A stretch of 64,000 nucleotides of DNA from [Bacillus] enclensis. GTDB taxonomy: Bacteria; Bacillota; Bacilli; Bacillales; Bacillaceae_B. The position numbers and the translations under genes were made by a program. The DNA lies in the NCBI RefSeq assembly GCF_001456935.1, contig NZ_KQ758489.1, forward strand, positions 16,771-80,770. The letters are read 5' to 3'. Below the pieces are notes generated by a model, which did no database searches, was not told the DNA's origin, and was given only the letters and a program-made list of their open reading frames with translations. Positions 8,613 through 16,973 of the stretch are shown here, piece after piece; within the stretch, counting starts at the first letter, position 1; each line of letters starts with the position of its first letter.

Positions 8613-9529
8613 TTGTTTTTCATGACACCTTTCAAAACAAATGCCACGTTTGCCGGACGCTCGGCGAGACGTCTCATGAAATAGCCATACCAGTCAGTGC
8701 CATAAGGGACATACACCCGCATTTTGTAGCCTTCCTGCACCAATTCACGCTGACGCTCCACGCAGATTCCAAAGAGCATCTGGAATTCGAACTGATCACG
8801 CGGGATGTTATGTTCTTCAGCAAGCTTCTTAGTATAATCGATGATTTTATCATCGTGTGTCGCGATCGCCGTATAATTACCGTTCAGCATATGCATCTTG
8901 ATGATTTTCTTGAAGTTTTCATCAACATCTTTTTTCTCAGGAAATGCAACTTTCGACGACTCTTTATAAGCACCTTTTACAAGACGCAGATTTGGGGAGT
9001 AGGCGTTAAGTTCTTCCATATCCTTCTCTGTTCTGTAAAGGTAGGCCTGAATGACTGTACCAATATTGTCATATTCCGATTTCAATGTCTTGAAGATCTC
9101 GAGCGTCTTCTCGCAGCGTGAGTAATCCTCCATATCGATCGTCACGAATACATCGTGTTTCTTCGCTTCTTCAAGGATCATCCTCATGTTCTTCGTTACA
9201 ACATCCTCCTGGAGATCAAGTCCCATTGATGTCAGTTTGAGTGATAACTGGGAACGCAGCTTCTCCCTCCCGATCGCACGGACCGCTTCTACACATTCAA
9301 GTGCCATTTGGTTGGCTTCCTCGACGTTATCGACAAACTCACCCAAATAGTCAATTGTTACCACAAGATTCTGTTTATTCAATTCACGAATGACCTCTAC
9401 CGCTTGATCTATTGAAGAACCTGCGACAAATCTGGCCGCTCCGAAACGCAGGCCGTACTTTTTGGCCATTTTAGTGATCGGTTTATTTTTAGAAAGGAAT
9501 AAAAAGAAATTACGCATTGCTTGCTCCAT
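8609..9529 (-). CDS. putB: Proline dehydrogenase (PutB/FadM family)
   Basis: FAD enzyme oxidising proline to pyrroline-5-carboxylate. The 306-residue length and single PRODH TIM-barrel match the monofunctional Gram-positive enzymes PutB and FadM (YusM). Visible are LVKGAYKE and the C-terminal signature FMRRLAERPANVAF that contacts substrate. Start ATG follows GGGAGGT. Position next to fadN/yuzL and the coat genes corresponds to B. subtilis fadM. A consensus cre box upstream predicts CcpA repression. Its stop codon lies in the terminal repeat of a MITE-like element. Confidence 0.92.
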   Translation of the reverse strand: MEQAMRNFFLFLSKNKPITKMAKKYGLRFGAARFVAGSSIDQAVEVIRELNKQNLVVTIDYLGEFVDNVEEANQMALECVEAVRAIGREKLRSQLSLKLTSMGLDLQEDVVTKNMRMILEEAKKHDVFVTIDMEDYSRCEKTLEIFKTLKSEYDNIGTVIQAYLYRTEKDMEELNAYSPNLRLVKGAYKESSKVAFPEKKDVDENFKKIIKMHMLNGNYTAIATHDDKIIDYTKKLAEEHNIPRDQFEFQMLFGICVERQRELVQEGYKMRVYVPYGTDWYGYFMRRLAERPANVAFVLKGVMKNK

Positions 9530-9566
9530 GTTGCTACCTCCCTGAAAAGAACATATATGTCATACT

Positions 9567-9581
9567 ATGAAAACGTTTTCT
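9567..9581. promoter_or_regulatory. cre site (CcpA) upstream of proline dehydrogenase
   Basis: ATGAAAACGTTTTCT fits the consensus WTGNAANCGNWNNCW at every fixed position and is nearly palindromic. It lies about 40 bp upstream of the start codon, inside the likely promoter or leader, consistent with carbon catabolite repression. Confidence 0.8.
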
Positions 9582-9770
9582 TTTTTGATAAAAAGAAAAG
9601 ATTTCTTGTAGTATTCTGTTTACCAACATTTTATCACCTATTAAACGTTTTGAATATACTTTTGTTACTTTCTTAGTAGAATATTATCGAAATTTGTTGA
9701 AGGTGCATAACCTGCATGAAAAAAGGCACAATAACGGTTGTTGGAGCTCAGCATGGTTTTATTTCCAAAA

Positions 9771-9779
9771 CATATATTA
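9771..9779 (+). promoter_or_regulatory. Candidate sigma-K -10 element for coat genes
   Basis: CATATATTA matches the sigma-K -10 consensus CATANNNTA and precedes the coat gene start by about 35 bp. The -35 is not convincing, so this is tentative. Confidence 0.35.
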
Positions 9780-9813
9780 GGTCAAAATACTTATTTTTAA
9801 GGAGGAATTATTT

Positions 9814-10077
9814 ATGCAGCAGCAACCTCAACAGGGCAGCCAGCAGCAGGCATATGCGCAGCCCCCTCAGATGTTAACGACGAAGGATTCACTTTATTTG
9901 AATGATATGCTTGCATGGAATTTGACGGCTATGAAGAAATGCCATTTTGCAGCTACCCAGTGCCAGGACCAGGAAATCAGAGCAGAACTGGATAAGTGCG
10001 GACAGATGCATCAGCGCCATTATGAGCAATTGCTGGCACACTTGAACACAACAACTACTAATCAGGGCATGATGTAG
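9814..10077 (+). CDS. CotF-like spore coat protein
   Basis: 87 residues: a Gln-rich N-terminus (about 1-20) followed by a helical, ferritin-like segment (LTTKDSLYLNDMLAWNLTAMKKCHFAATQC) and a short Thr/Asn tail. This is the CotF-family half-domain; coat proteins of this type sit next to yusM in B. subtilis (YusN). AAGGAGG precedes the ATG. It is followed after 18 bp by a second coat gene, so the two form a small operon, presumably expressed in the mother cell late in sporulation. Confidence 0.8.
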   Translation: MQQQPQQGSQQQAYAQPPQMLTTKDSLYLNDMLAWNLTAMKKCHFAATQCQDQEIRAELDKCGQMHQRHYEQLLAHLNTTTTNQGMM

Positions 10078-10095
10078 AAAGGAGACTAAACTCGC

Positions 10096-10455
10096 ATGAA
10101 TCAGCAAAACCAAAATCAGCAGAAGATCCAAAACCCGCAGACGCAGGTCCCATCCACTCCGCAAATGAATGACCGTGATTTCATCACAGACGTGCTGTCT
10201 CACGAAAAATACATGACCGCTTCATACTGCACGGCACTTAATGAAGCAAGCCACCAGGCATTGTATCAGGATCTGCTTACAATCTTCAACGAAACACAGA
10301 ACGCCCAGCGCGAACTGTACAATGAAATGTTCCGCAAAGGCTGGTACAAGCTCGAAGCAGCCGACAGCCAGAAAATCCAGCAGTCCTATCAGCAGCACCA
10401 GCAGTACTCTTCCCAGTTCCCATACGGTACAGGTGCAGGCGGACAGCTTCAATAG
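10096..10455 (+). CDS. yusN: CotF/YusN-like spore coat protein
   Basis: 119 residues with Gln/Asn-rich ends and a central helical CotF domain (MNDRDFITDVLSHEKYMTAS...LYNEMFRKGWYKLE, about 24-90). The order helix, short loop, helix with FRKGWY is characteristic of CotF/YusN coat proteins. It overlaps nothing and has its own AGGAG. A terminator follows after 15 bp. The Gln-rich termini suggest cross-linking or assembly in the coat, an inference only. Confidence 0.82.
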   Translation: MNQQNQNQQKIQNPQTQVPSTPQMNDRDFITDVLSHEKYMTASYCTALNEASHQALYQDLLTIFNETQNAQRELYNEMFRKGWYKLEAADSQKIQQSYQQHQQYSSQFPYGTGAGGQLQ

Positions 10456-10470
10456 TTTTTTTTAGATACG

Positions 10471-10497
10471 GCGGTCTCTTTTATGGGACCGCTTTTT
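10471..10497 (+). terminator. Terminator after the coat operon
   Basis: GCGGTCTC/GGGACCGC stem (one wobble pair) followed by TTTTTT. Confidence 0.88.
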
Positions 10498-10740
10498 TGT
10501 TGGTGCGCCCGGATGAATGGGACGGGCTGATTGGGTGGACTCTTGCAGCATTGAAGGAAGAATAGGAGCCGGGCTTATTTTAGGGTAGAGCTTGTTGCAT
10601 GGAGGGGGGAAATGGACCTCGTCGTGCCCGGTTTACTATAGATTTTGGCAGGATTCCCGTTGAATTGAAGAGAAATTGACTCATTTTTATAAAAACCACC
10701 CTGTCTTTCCCCGAAGTATTCGGCTGGTGTGTAAAATACG

Positions 10741-10850
10741 TGCCACTTTTCGGATTTACAAGCCACTTTTTAAAAATACAGTCCACTTTTCAAATTTACG
10801 AGCCACTTTTCTGAAATACGAGCCACTTTCCCCGTTTTTCAAGCAATTTG
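10741..10850. repeat. Phased 20-bp tandem array B
   Basis: Five units at exact 20-bp spacing with core RSCCACTTTT (TGCCACTTTT, AGCCACTTTT, GTCCACTTTT, AGCCACTTTT, AGCCACTTTC), a second half ending in TACA or TACG, and a decayed sixth unit AAGCAATTTG in phase. It occupies the 540-bp convergent spacer between the coat operon and the siderophore reductase cluster. Nothing else was recognised there apart from the two terminators and a C-rich tract near 10.9 kb. Confidence 0.85.
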
Positions 10851-10945
10851 TCGAATTTTCTTTATGGGCAACGCATCCGCATTCCCGCACCCGCTTACCC
10901 AAAACAACACACCCTCCCCCGCCGCATCCACATACCAACCCACAA

Positions 10946-10970
10946 AAAAAGCACCCCTCCCAGGGCACTT
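10946..10970 (-). terminator. Terminator of the siderophore uptake operon
   Basis: On the minus strand AGTGCCCT pairs with AGGGGTGCT using G-U wobbles and is followed by seven T residues. Confidence 0.65.
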
Positions 10971-10995
10971 TCAACACCTATCAGCTAAAAATCAT

Positions 10996-11259
10996 CTATT
11001 CATCCTTCTTCTTCCGGTTCATTTCCTCACGATGAGCCTCGTTCAGCTCTTTGATCTCACCGATGATTTTCTTCATTTCTTCTTTGCCGTCGGGATACAG
11101 TGAGTTCCAGTGCTTCACGAGTGCCGGCATTTGTTTGGCGACGAAAGAGTAGAGTGCATATTGGGTCACCATTTCTTTTTTCTCAGGGGACGTGTCGCCG
11201 ATGAGAAGCTCTGTGTATTTATCAAGGAGTGCATCAAATTGTTTCTGAAATTCGCTCAT
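10996..11259 (-). CDS. yusU: YusU-like DUF2573 protein
   Basis: 87 residues starting MSEFQKQFDALLDKYTELL, mostly amphipathic helix, with charged C-terminus. It fits the DUF2573/YusU family, which neighbours the siderophore ATPase YusV in B. subtilis as it does here. I chose the ATG 10 bp after GGAGGT; an in-frame GTG upstream lies inside that ribosome binding site. It is the last gene of the uptake operon. No function is established; the context suggests a minor role in iron metabolism. Confidence 0.75.
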   Translation of the reverse strand: MSEFQKQFDALLDKYTELLIGDTSPEKKEMVTQYALYSFVAKQMPALVKHWNSLYPDGKEEMKKIIGEIKELNEAHREEMNRKKKDE

Positions 11260-11278
11260 GCTATTCAGCACCTCCAGT

Positions 11279-12055
11279 TTAGTTTGATTCGCAAACCGTC
11301 CGCTTCACCTTGCACGTCTGCGGACAGGTCTTACAGCGGAATTGTTCGCCGTTCTCCAGTCGGTAGGAATAACAGCATGTCTTCCGGACCCGGATTTCAT
11401 CGTCCACACCTTCAACTTTTACTTTTTCAGTATAATATTCCTTCAAAGGATTCTTCTTATATTCACCGAACCACCTGCTGTTCTCGTCGCTTAGTAATTG
11501 GGCAAAATCATGCTGCTTCTGATCCCTTTCTGAGGTAAATGCTTCATTTTCATAAATCCAGAAAAGATAGACCGCAACATTTTCCCACAGGATCAGATCC
11601 GGCAGCTTAACCGAGCGTTTCAACACGCCGACCATTTTATCAAGATGCCCCGAGAACAGGGAATGGATAAATTCATCTTTTTCAGCAGGGGAAGTAAATT
11701 CCCAGACACTTGGATCTTTCAGATGAATTCGAGGGAGCCACAACCCATTGTCATTTACGTAATCGACAAGCACAAGATTGCCTGGTGACAGATTCAATTT
11801 CCTGTTCCAGCAGGTTGCAGCGAGCATCCCGAGCGCTGCGACAAACGCATACCGCTTCATGAAAAGGGATCCGGCTGTCTTCAACTCGCTGGATCCCATC
11901 AGGGCGAACCTGTCTTCAAGATAGCGGACCATCTTCCCTTCATCAAAAAGAAGCCCCGATGCTTCAGTGCCGCCCGAACCAGACGGGATCCCCTTCAAAA
12001 AGCGGTACTGCTCAAGCAATGCCCACTGTTCTTCAGTCAGTGAAGCAGGCCTCAT
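11279..12055 (-). CDS. FhuF-like [2Fe-2S] ferric siderophore reductase
   Basis: 258 residues. The C-terminal cysteine cluster CC-x12-C-x2-C (Cys227, Cys228, Cys241, Cys244) is the [2Fe-2S] ligand set of FhuF_C proteins; a helical FhuF-like domain precedes it. Such proteins reduce the ferric siderophore in the cytoplasm to free iron. A Bacillus halodurans relative, FchR, is reported to reduce ferric citrate and ferric schizokinen complexes, matching the siderophore this genome appears to make. ATGA overlap with the upstream ATPase gene indicates translational coupling. Confidence 0.8.
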   Translation of the reverse strand: MRPASLTEEQWALLEQYRFLKGIPSGSGGTEASGLLFDEGKMVRYLEDRFALMGSSELKTAGSLFMKRYAFVAALGMLAATCWNRKLNLSPGNLVLVDYVNDNGLWLPRIHLKDPSVWEFTSPAEKDEFIHSLFSGHLDKMVGVLKRSVKLPDLILWENVAVYLFWIYENEAFTSERDQKQHDFAQLLSDENSRWFGEYKKNPLKEYYTEKVKVEGVDDEIRVRKTCCYSYRLENGEQFRCKTCPQTCKVKRTVCESN

Positions 12056-12867
12056 ACCGGCTCACCAATAGAATTGAGGATGCATCTGCCTTTTCCGAAC
12101 GGAATGCAGAGCGGCGTTCCGAATAATGGATCGCTTGTCACCTGGCAGTCCATATCAAAGACATTCTTCACCAACTGGCAGCTGATGATTGATTCAGGTT
12201 TCCCCTGTGCATAAATCTTTTGGTCCCGGATGGCCACGATATTGTGCGCGTAGCGGCAGGCAAGATTCAAATCGTGAAGGACCATGACGATCGTGCGCTC
12301 TTCCGTTTCATTTAATTCAAACAGCAGATCGAGAATTTCAATCTGATGGGTCATATCCAAATACGTGGTCGGCTCATCCAGCAGGATGATGTCTGTATCC
12401 TGGGCAAGTGTGAGCGCGATCCAGGCTCGCTGGCGCTGGCCGCCCGACAATTCATCGACTTTGCGGTGCTGCAGTTCTTCCATTTTTGTTGCCTTCAGTG
12501 CATTCTGGACGATTTCCTCATCTTTATGGGACCATTGTTTGAGCCAGGTCTGATGCGGGTATCTCCCCTGTTTCACCAGCTGGAGCACCGTGAGTCCCTC
12601 AGGAGCCGTCGGCGATTGCGGAAGGATCGCCATCTTACGCGCAACTTCTTTGGTGGACAGCTTGGCAATGGCATCGCCTTCTAAGAGGACAGACCCCTGC
12701 TTCGGCTTCAATAAACGCGCGATGGAGCGGAGCAATGTCGACTTCCCGCATCCGTTCCCTCCGATGAATACGGTGATTTCCCCTTTGGGAATGTCAATAT
12801 TCAGTTCATCGATGATTATCCTTTCACCATAAGCCAGGGTTAAGTCTTTCGTTTCAAGCATGCTCAT
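12052..12867 (-). CDS. yusV: Siderophore ABC transporter ATPase (YusV-like)
   Basis: 271 residues with a complete ABC domain: Walker A GGNGCGKST, signature LSGGQRQRAW, Walker B IILLDEPTTYLD and the H-loop MVLHDLN. FecE/FepC family. In B. subtilis YusV powers both the YfiYZ-YfhA and Feu systems; here it is placed directly behind the permeases, so it most likely energises only this importer. AAGGAG lies 11 bases upstream of the ATG. Four-base overlap with the reductase gene. Confidence 0.92.
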   Translation of the reverse strand: MSMLETKDLTLAYGERIIIDELNIDIPKGEITVFIGGNGCGKSTLLRSIARLLKPKQGSVLLEGDAIAKLSTKEVARKMAILPQSPTAPEGLTVLQLVKQGRYPHQTWLKQWSHKDEEIVQNALKATKMEELQHRKVDELSGGQRQRAWIALTLAQDTDIILLDEPTTYLDMTHQIEILDLLFELNETEERTIVMVLHDLNLACRYAHNIVAIRDQKIYAQGKPESIISCQLVKNVFDMDCQVTSDPLFGTPLCIPFGKGRCILNSIGEPV

Positions 12868-12882
12868 TACGCAGCCAACTCC

Positions 12883-13938
12883 TTAAGAATTTCTTGTTTT
12901 AAATAGAAGATAGATAAAATACGGTGCACCGATTGCGGCGGTGAACACTCCGGCAGGAACCTCGAGGGGCAGGAAAAGCGTCCGGCCGATCAGGTCAGCG
13001 AGCATCACCAGGATCCCGCCAATGAGAGCAGAAGCCGGAAGCAATGCGCCGTATGACGAGCCTACCATCCTCCTCGCCATATGAGGGGCCATCAAACCGA
13101 CAAAGCCGATCCCCCCTGCAAAGGAAACCGCTCCGCCTACCAAAACTGTCGCCATCAGAAGCAGGAAGAACCGCTGTCTCTGTACATTACCTCCTACTCC
13201 CTTGGCCAGTTCTTCACCAAGTTCCTGGATATTCAATTGACGTGTGATAAAAAAGCTGATCAGGATGAACACGATGCTCCATGGAAGGAGGATCGACACA
13301 TCCTGCCAGTCCGACCCGTTTACAGTACCGGTGATCCAGATATTTGCCTGGCTGGCCCTGTAGATGGGACCCATGATCATCAACAGTGTTGTGATTGCCT
13401 GGGTCAAGGCTGAAATCCCGATACCGATCAAAACGAGCCTGACTGGCGAGACTCCTTTTCTCCAGGCAAGAAAATAAACGAGGAAAGCGACAACGGCTGC
13501 CCCTATGAAAGCAGCGACCGGCATCCACTGGATGCTGACCGGCAGTGTGCCGTCCTCATTACTGAAAATCGTCAAAAATGCGACGACCGCCGCTCCCGCT
13601 CCGCCGGTGATCCCGATGATATCCGGAGAAGCAAGCGGATTTCTGATCATTCCCTGCAAAATGCCGCCGGCAACTGCAAGCGCCATCCCCGCAAGGAGCG
13701 CGATGATGATCCGCGGCAGACGGAACGATTTCACGACGAGCTGCTCAAGGCCCGTTCCGCCTCCAAAAAACACACTGACCACATCCCACGGGGCGATCTT
13801 CATATCCCCTATCCCGGTACTGACTATCAATACAAGGACAGTCAACACACCAAGTACCGTCACTTTTTTTAATGCGGACATATCGATCAAAAAAGATATT
13901 CTATCTTTAAACCAGCGTTTTCCTATGAATCTATTCAT
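12883..13938 (-). CDS. yfhA: Hydroxamate siderophore permease (YfhA-like, FecCD family)
   Basis: 351 residues, about nine to ten membrane helices. FecCD hallmarks include LPRIIIALLAGMALAVAGGILQG, NPLASPDIIGI and GFVGLMAPHMARRMVG, the last facing the ATPase. The ATG lies one base past the stop of the partner permease, preceded by AGGGG; the longer frame upstream would overlap yfiZ and lacks a good site. Together with YfiZ-like protein it would form the heterodimeric membrane channel. Confidence 0.9.
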   Translation of the reverse strand: MNRFIGKRWFKDRISFLIDMSALKKVTVLGVLTVLVLIVSTGIGDMKIAPWDVVSVFFGGGTGLEQLVVKSFRLPRIIIALLAGMALAVAGGILQGMIRNPLASPDIIGITGGAGAAVVAFLTIFSNEDGTLPVSIQWMPVAAFIGAAVVAFLVYFLAWRKGVSPVRLVLIGIGISALTQAITTLLMIMGPIYRASQANIWITGTVNGSDWQDVSILLPWSIVFILISFFITRQLNIQELGEELAKGVGGNVQRQRFFLLLMATVLVGGAVSFAGGIGFVGLMAPHMARRMVGSSYGALLPASALIGGILVMLADLIGRTLFLPLEVPAGVFTAAIGAPYFIYLLFKTRNS

Positions 13939-13939
13939 T

Positions 13940-14929
13940 TTAGAACCCCTTCCTGGCCACATACACAAAGAATGGGGCACCGATGACAGCGGTCATCACC
14001 CCGACAGGAACTTCCTGGGGCATGATGATGTAGCGTGCAGCTATATCTGCAGTCAGAAGAAGGACCGCGCCCAGTAAACCTGCGTAAGGGATGAGCCATT
14101 TGTGATCGACTCCTATCAACTTCCTGGCCAGATGAGGAATGACAATGCCGATGAATCCGATCGGTCCGGCAATCGCGACGGAACCGCCTGCTAAGAGGAC
14201 GACGATCAATAGCGCCAGGAACTTGATGAGGTTGGTTTTCAACCCCAGTCCCTTTGCTACGTCCTCACCCATTGCTAATATATTCATTTTGCCTGCGAGT
14301 ATGAGCGCCCCGATCCACCCTGTCAGGATGTAAGGGAAAACCCCTGTCAAGATTTCCAGCTTCCTGCCCTGTACCGAACCGGCAAGCCAGAACAGAACCT
14401 GTTCAAGAGCCGATTCATCAAGTACGAGCAGGCCTTGCGTAAAGGACGAGAACATCGCTGTAATCGCAGCCCCTGCAAGGGTAAGCTTCATCGGTGTAAG
14501 GCCGTTGTTTCCCGCAGCACTGATCGCATATACGCCAAAAGCGGCAATCCCCGCCCCGAAGAACGAAAGCCAAGTGAACGTCTGGAGGTCTGTGACACCG
14601 AACATGGTCACGGCGACCACCACCATGAAACCTCCACCGGCGTTGATTCCGAAAATGCCCGGTGATGCAAGTGGATTCTTCGTCAAGGTCTGCATGAGCA
14701 CCCCGGAAATGGCGAGTGAAGCCCCTACAACGGCAGCGATGAGCGCCCTTGGAAGACGGATTGTCTGCAGGACCAGATGTTCCGTGGATTGGTCCGGATT
14801 CACAAATGACTCAAGTGCCGTCTTCCAGGATGTTTCCGTATAGCCATAGACGATACTCATCCCGATACATAAAATAAGGATGAAAAGCGTCCCTAGAAAT
14901 ATAATGAACTGTTTTTGCGTTTTAATCAT
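13940..14929 (-). CDS. yfiZ: Hydroxamate siderophore permease (YfiZ-like, FecCD family)
   Basis: 329 residues with FecCD signatures LPRALIAAVVGASLAISGVLMQ, NPLASPGIFGI and GFIGIVIPHLARKLIG. First gene of the minus-strand uptake operon (two permeases, ATPase, reductase, YusU). It is transcribed divergently from the binding-protein gene through a spacer that holds two Fur boxes, so iron starvation should induce both sides. Ribosome binding site AAAGG before ATG. Confidence 0.9.
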   Translation of the reverse strand: MIKTQKQFIIFLGTLFILILCIGMSIVYGYTETSWKTALESFVNPDQSTEHLVLQTIRLPRALIAAVVGASLAISGVLMQTLTKNPLASPGIFGINAGGGFMVVVAVTMFGVTDLQTFTWLSFFGAGIAAFGVYAISAAGNNGLTPMKLTLAGAAITAMFSSFTQGLLVLDESALEQVLFWLAGSVQGRKLEILTGVFPYILTGWIGALILAGKMNILAMGEDVAKGLGLKTNLIKFLALLIVVLLAGGSVAIAGPIGFIGIVIPHLARKLIGVDHKWLIPYAGLLGAVLLLTADIAARYIIMPQEVPVGVMTAVIGAPFFVYVARKGF

Positions 14930-14992
14930 ATGTTTACCTTTCAGGTCACAGTTTACGTAATGGTTAAAATGATTCCTTCTTATTCACTTCCT

Positions 14993-15021
14993 ATTTTAGA
15001 GAAGATTGGGAGCGCAGTCAA
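14993..15021 (-). promoter_or_regulatory. Sigma-A promoter of the permease operon
   Basis: Minus strand TTGACT and TAAAAT separated by 17 bp. The proximal Fur box ends just upstream of the -35. Confidence 0.6.
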
Positions 15022-15027
15022 TGACTT

Positions 15028-15042
15028 TGAAAATCATTATCA
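15028..15042. promoter_or_regulatory. Fur box 1 of the siderophore uptake locus
   Basis: TGAAAATCATTATCA matches the 7-1-7 Fur consensus TGATAATNATTATCA with one mismatch. It lies between the two divergent -35 elements. Confidence 0.82.
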
Positions 15043-15050
15043 ATTAGTTG

Positions 15051-15079
15051 TTGACAATGAAAACCTTCTCAATTATGAT
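15051..15079 (+). promoter_or_regulatory. Sigma-A promoter of the binding-protein gene
   Basis: TTGACA and TATGAT separated by 17 bp, flanked by Fur boxes on both sides. Confidence 0.75.
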
Positions 15080-15091
15080 AAGGTTTGTAAA

Positions 15092-15106
15092 TGATAATCG
15101 TTATCA
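15092..15106. promoter_or_regulatory. Fur box 2 of the siderophore uptake locus
   Basis: TGATAATCGTTATCA matches the 7-1-7 consensus with one mismatch, close to the expected transcription start of the lipoprotein gene. Confidence 0.85.
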
Positions 15107-15136
15107 ATCAAACTATTTTTAGGAGGATTCATACAT

Positions 15137-16099
15137 ATGAAAGTAAGAAGTTTACTCACTTTACTGCTGATCGCTTCCCTTCTTTTCCTGGCAGCCTGCG
15201 GGAACAAAGAGGAAGAAAAAGAGTCATCAGCAAGTAAAGATGACAAAAAAGAAGAAACATACACAGTAGAACACGCTATGGGTAAGACTGAAATTAAAGG
15301 GACTCCTGAAAAGGTGGTCATCCTGACAAATGAAGGTACAGAAGCACTTCTTGCAATGGGTGTCACTCCTGTCGGCGCCGTCCAATCATGGACTGGCGAC
15401 CCTTGGTATGATCACATCGCTGACGATATGAAAGACGTTGAAGTTGTAGGGACCGAAAGTGAATTGAACATCGAAGCAATCGCAAAGCTTCAGCCGGATC
15501 TGATCATCGGTACGAAACTCCGTCAGGAAGAGCAGTACAATCAATTGAAAGAAATCGCTCCGACTGTCATGTCTGAAACACTTAAAGGCAACTGGAAGGA
15601 AAACTTCGAACTTTATGCAAAAGCATTGAACAAAGAAGAAAAAGGGAAAGAGGTTTTGGCTGAATACGATCAGCGCATCGAGGACCTGAAAGGCAAACTC
15701 GGCGATAAGCTGAACCAGGAAGTGTCAATGGTACGATTCCTGGCAGGCGACGTCCGCATCTACCACAAAGATTCATTCTCAGGTGTCATCCTGGATCAAT
15801 TAGGATTCGCCCGCCCTGCTGAACAGGATAAAGATGACTTTGCCGAAAAAGGCGTAACAAAAGAACGGATCCCTGCAATGGACGGGGATGTCCTCTTCTA
15901 CTTCACATATGAAACAGGAGACGGCGAAGCGAACAAACTGGCAGAAGAATGGATCAATGATCCACTGTTCAAAAACCTTGAAGCAGCCAAAGCTGGTAAA
16001 GTATACGAAGTAAGCGACGCAATCTGGAACACTGCAGGCGGCGTAATCGCAGCAAATGAAATGCTCGACGACATCGAAAAGTTCTTCCTGGAGCAATAA
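15137..16099 (+). CDS. yfiY: Hydroxamate siderophore-binding lipoprotein (YfiY-like)
   Basis: 320 residues. Signal peptide with lipobox LAAC (Cys21), then an acidic linker and a class III periplasmic-binding fold starting at TYTVEHAMGKTEIKGTPEKVVIL. YfiY of B. subtilis delivers schizokinen and arthrobactin, and this genome also encodes a schizokinen-type biosynthetic operon. Strong GGAGG site. A terminator follows directly, separating it from the repeat-rich spacer. Divergent from the permease operon under shared Fur control. Confidence 0.9.
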   Translation: MKVRSLLTLLLIASLLFLAACGNKEEEKESSASKDDKKEETYTVEHAMGKTEIKGTPEKVVILTNEGTEALLAMGVTPVGAVQSWTGDPWYDHIADDMKDVEVVGTESELNIEAIAKLQPDLIIGTKLRQEEQYNQLKEIAPTVMSETLKGNWKENFELYAKALNKEEKGKEVLAEYDQRIEDLKGKLGDKLNQEVSMVRFLAGDVRIYHKDSFSGVILDQLGFARPAEQDKDDFAEKGVTKERIPAMDGDVLFYFTYETGDGEANKLAEEWINDPLFKNLEAAKAGKVYEVSDAIWNTAGGVIAANEMLDDIEKFFLEQ

Positions 16100-16114
16100 G
16101 TAAGAGTAATGAAG

Positions 16115-16144
16115 AGATCAGGGATCATTCCCTGGTCTTTTTTG
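16115..16144 (+). terminator. Terminator after yfiY
   Basis: AGATCAGGG/CCCTGGTCT stem with one wobble pair, followed by TTTTTT. Confidence 0.88.
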
Positions 16145-16464
16145 TGTTTAAGAAAGTGATTTTCTTATGTATCCTAGGAGCCTGAGAATAGGTACGAAGG
16201 CAAAGAGTAAAACCGGAAAGGAAAATCCAAGTCCCTCCTGTGTGATATATCTAAATAAATTTACTCGCGTTCCGAGTTAGTGGATCGGACCTTTATACGG
16301 AAAGATAAAATGTGAAAACTCACGAATATCAGAGTCTGCCTTCGTGCCGTGTTCTTACCTTCTGTTCCATCAAAGAAAAAGGAGGATCAAGAAGAACTAT
16401 AATAAGTTTCAATCCATTTATTCAGGATGGAAATGTCTAGACTTATCCAAATTCAAAACCGGTT

Positions 16465-16692
16465 CCAGCTATTGATTGGAGAGCAAAACGTAGACTCCTA
16501 ACAGAAATGCGGAAGGGCTTTGCTGCATAAGGCGAATCGGCCACGAAGGCGTTCTTTGCCTTCTTGGGAGGTTTGACTTATGTCAAGTGCCTCTATAAGC
16601 CCTGCAGCTGGACAGTTCCCCACTGGAAATTAAGAGGAGGCTCACCAACCGCCTGCGGAAAGCGAAGTTTTGCACGGAAATCAATTGCGGTG
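16465..16692. repeat. Interspersed palindromic element, rearranged copy
   Basis: The outer arms match those of the 26.9 kb copy only as reverse complement, whereas the central block (GCATAAGGCGAATCG, GAAGGCGTTCTTTGCC, TTTGACTTATG) is in the same orientation as in that copy. The centre has therefore been flipped relative to the arms, or the reverse. It lies in an 870-bp spacer before the germination operon; the first 320 bp of that spacer hold nothing I recognise. Confidence 0.72.
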
Positions 16693-16808
16693 ATGAATGG
16701 AATCAAATAAGTTGAGAAGTCAAAAAGAGCTTCTCTAATTAAGGTTGCCTAAAAACATAACCCAATTCTGCGTGGGTCAATTTCTTAACGGTTTCATTCA
16801 TATCAGGA

Positions 16809-16860
16809 CACTCACGGGTCACCCGCGGAAAGCGAAATCTTGCGCGGAAATCAATAGCGG
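16809..16860. repeat. Interspersed palindromic element, single-arm fragment
   Basis: Matches only one outer arm (CTCACGGG...ACCCGCGGAAAGCGAA...GCGGAAATCAATAGCGG), next to the rearranged copy. Confidence 0.65.
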
Positions 16861-16973
16861 TACAGAAAAACGTATCTTCTTAAAAATCCCTCCCTCCGAC
16901 CCTTCATCTTTTCATAATTCTCCCTTTTTCGGAAACACTAGTGAATACACCAAGACGAACATGAGGGATCCCT

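Noticed and set aside
16145..16464. Possible gene remnants between yfiY and the palindromic repeat
   Set aside because: No frame, motif or repeat could be supported.
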